DNA of 7,347 nucleotides, from positions 1 through 7,347 of the forward strand of contig CAYPEK010000161.1 in the NCBI GenBank assembly GCA_964409645.1. The letters run 5' to 3'. Made by a program: the position numbers and the translations under genes. This DNA is from CAYPEK01 sp964409645 (GTDB lineage: Bacteria > UBP15 > UBA6099). This document shows positions 6,716-7,347 of the stretch, piece after piece (positions within the stretch are counted from its first letter, which is position 1; every line of letters starts with the position of its first letter). The notes below the pieces were generated by a model that did no database searches, was not told the origin of the DNA, and saw only the letters and a program-made list of their open reading frames with translations.

Positions 6716-7258
6716 TCACCTGTTTTCGCCAAAAGCTCTTTCAAGGCGCTTTCTGAGAATACTACGCGCTCTGAACAACCTCGATTCAACAGTACCAATT
6801 TTAATTCCGAGCATCCTGCTTATATCCACATACGACATTCTGTCTATTTCACGCATTACAACTACAATCCTGTATTCGGGCGGTAAATCCATCAGCGCTG
6901 TTTGAAGAGCGATTGAGAGTTCTTTCTCTTCCATGATTTTGCCTATTAAGTCGCTTCCATACTCTGTTTTATTTCCATCTCTTTCATTTTTAATTTCCGC
7001 GCTGTCGGATTTTATCCATTTTCTCTGTCGCACCTTTTTCCTAAGGTGGTTATTAACCACATTCATCGTGATACTATATACCCACGTAAATAGTTTCGAA
7101 TCCCCTTTAAACGATGGTAGTGATGAATACGCGCTAAGAAGTGATTCTTGATAGACATCCTCTGTGTCGTGTGTATCACCTAAAATACAGAATATCGTAT
7201 TGAAAAGAATCTTTCCTTCATTTTTAATCAATTCTTCAAATTCTTTTTGTCTTATCAA
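6716..7258 (-). CDS. ECF-type RNA polymerase sigma factor (sigma-70 family, RpoE-like)
   Basis: The 180-residue protein has only the two domains typical of ECF sigma factors. Region 2 (about 5-76) contains DTEDVYQESLLSAYSSL and FKGDSKLFTWVYSITMNVV, used for core binding and -10 recognition. Region 4 (about 112-172) contains LPPEYRIVVVMREIDRMSY and the helix-turn-helix IKIGTVESRLFRARSILRK, used for -35 recognition. No C-terminal extension is present. The predicted start is TTG at 7256-7258: the codon just before it is the stop TAA, and no in-frame ATG lies upstream within the AT-rich leader. GGACGGA seven bases upstream is a modest ribosome site. The gene heads a tightly packed operon with its anti-sigma factor and a Spy/CpxP-like protein. 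The family is clear; the regulon cannot be inferred from this window. Confidence 0.92.
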   Translation of the reverse strand: MIRQKEFEELIKNEGKILFNTIFCILGDTHDTEDVYQESLLSAYSSLPSFKGDSKLFTWVYSITMNVVNNHLRKKVRQRKWIKSDSAEIKNERDGNKTEYGSDLIGKIMEEKELSIALQTALMDLPPEYRIVVVMREIDRMSYVDISRMLGIKIGTVESRLFRARSILRKRLERAFGENR

Positions 7259-7295
7259 TTAAATATCCGTCCGAAACGAAATCGCACGCAACGCT

Positions 7296-7301
7296 ATTAT
7301 A
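7296..7301 (-). promoter_or_regulatory. Putative -10 box upstream of the ECF sigma operon
   Basis: The minus strand reads TATAAT here, about 37 bases before the TTG start. No good -35 hexamer appears 16-19 bp further upstream. GGAATA occurs at about 7327-7332 and recalls the GGAA core of ECF -35 elements, but it has no matching -10 at a proper distance. The site is therefore better read as a housekeeping promoter. Positions 7302-7347 show nothing else I can support. Confidence 0.35.
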
Positions 7302-7347
7302 AAATTAGTTGCATCGACATTAGTTCTATTCCCAAAAATATTATTTT

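Noticed and set aside
1..7347. CRISPR array, tRNA, rRNA, or tandem repeats
   Set aside because: Reading through the window I saw no regularly spaced direct repeats, no tRNA-like cloverleaf with a CCA end, and no conserved rRNA segments.
7327..7347. ECF-type autoregulatory promoter upstream of the sigma gene
   Set aside because: GGAATA is present on the minus strand, but no ECF-like -10 lies at the expected distance of about 16 bp; the TATAAT box is the better candidate.

Overview
The window looks like bacterial chromosome, probably from a diderm (two-membrane) species. Both glycosidases carry export signals, and one gene encodes a membrane-anchored protein of the periplasmic Spy/CpxP type. 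The glycosidases have their closest recognisable relatives among polysaccharide degraders such as Bacteroidetes, Cellvibrio and Verrucomicrobia-like groups. I cannot assign a phylum from the sequence alone.

Layout: (1) Positions 1-205 (-) hold the N-terminal part of a HIT-family protein that runs off the left edge. (2) Positions 206-507 form a divergent control region. It has an extended -10 box for the HIT gene, a plus-strand TATAAT for the glycosidase operon, a short palindrome between them, and an unusually structured leader of about 180 nt. That leader ends in a terminator-like hairpin just before the first glycosidase. (3) Positions 508-5640 (+) are a two-gene operon: a secreted GH31 enzyme, most like the Xyl31A alpha-xylosidases, followed 12 bp later by a secreted GH3 enzyme with an inserted PA14 domain. 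(4) Positions 5657-5688 are a symmetric terminator that serves both converging transcription units. (5) Positions 5710-7258 (-) are a compact, AT-rich three-gene operon. It encodes an ECF sigma factor, a membrane zinc-finger (ZAS) anti-sigma factor and a membrane-anchored Spy/CpxP-like protein with two LTxxQ-like motifs. (6) Positions 7259-7347 contain a plausible -10 box for the sigma operon.

How the genes work together: the GH31 and GH3 enzymes probably act one after the other outside the cytoplasm on a xyloglucan- or xylan-like oligosaccharide. The GH31 enzyme would remove alpha-xylose from the non-reducing end, and the GH3 enzyme would then remove the exposed beta-linked glucose or xylose. 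The sigma operon resembles an envelope-stress or metal-sensing circuit in the style of CnrYXH. It converges on the glycosidase operon and nothing here ties it to sugar use.

The best candidates for something undescribed are the structured leader at about 310-483, which has two alternative pairings for the same RNA segment, and the ECF/ZAS/Spy-like cassette with its uncharacterised sensory parts. Base composition changes clearly at the shared terminator, so the two halves may have different histories.
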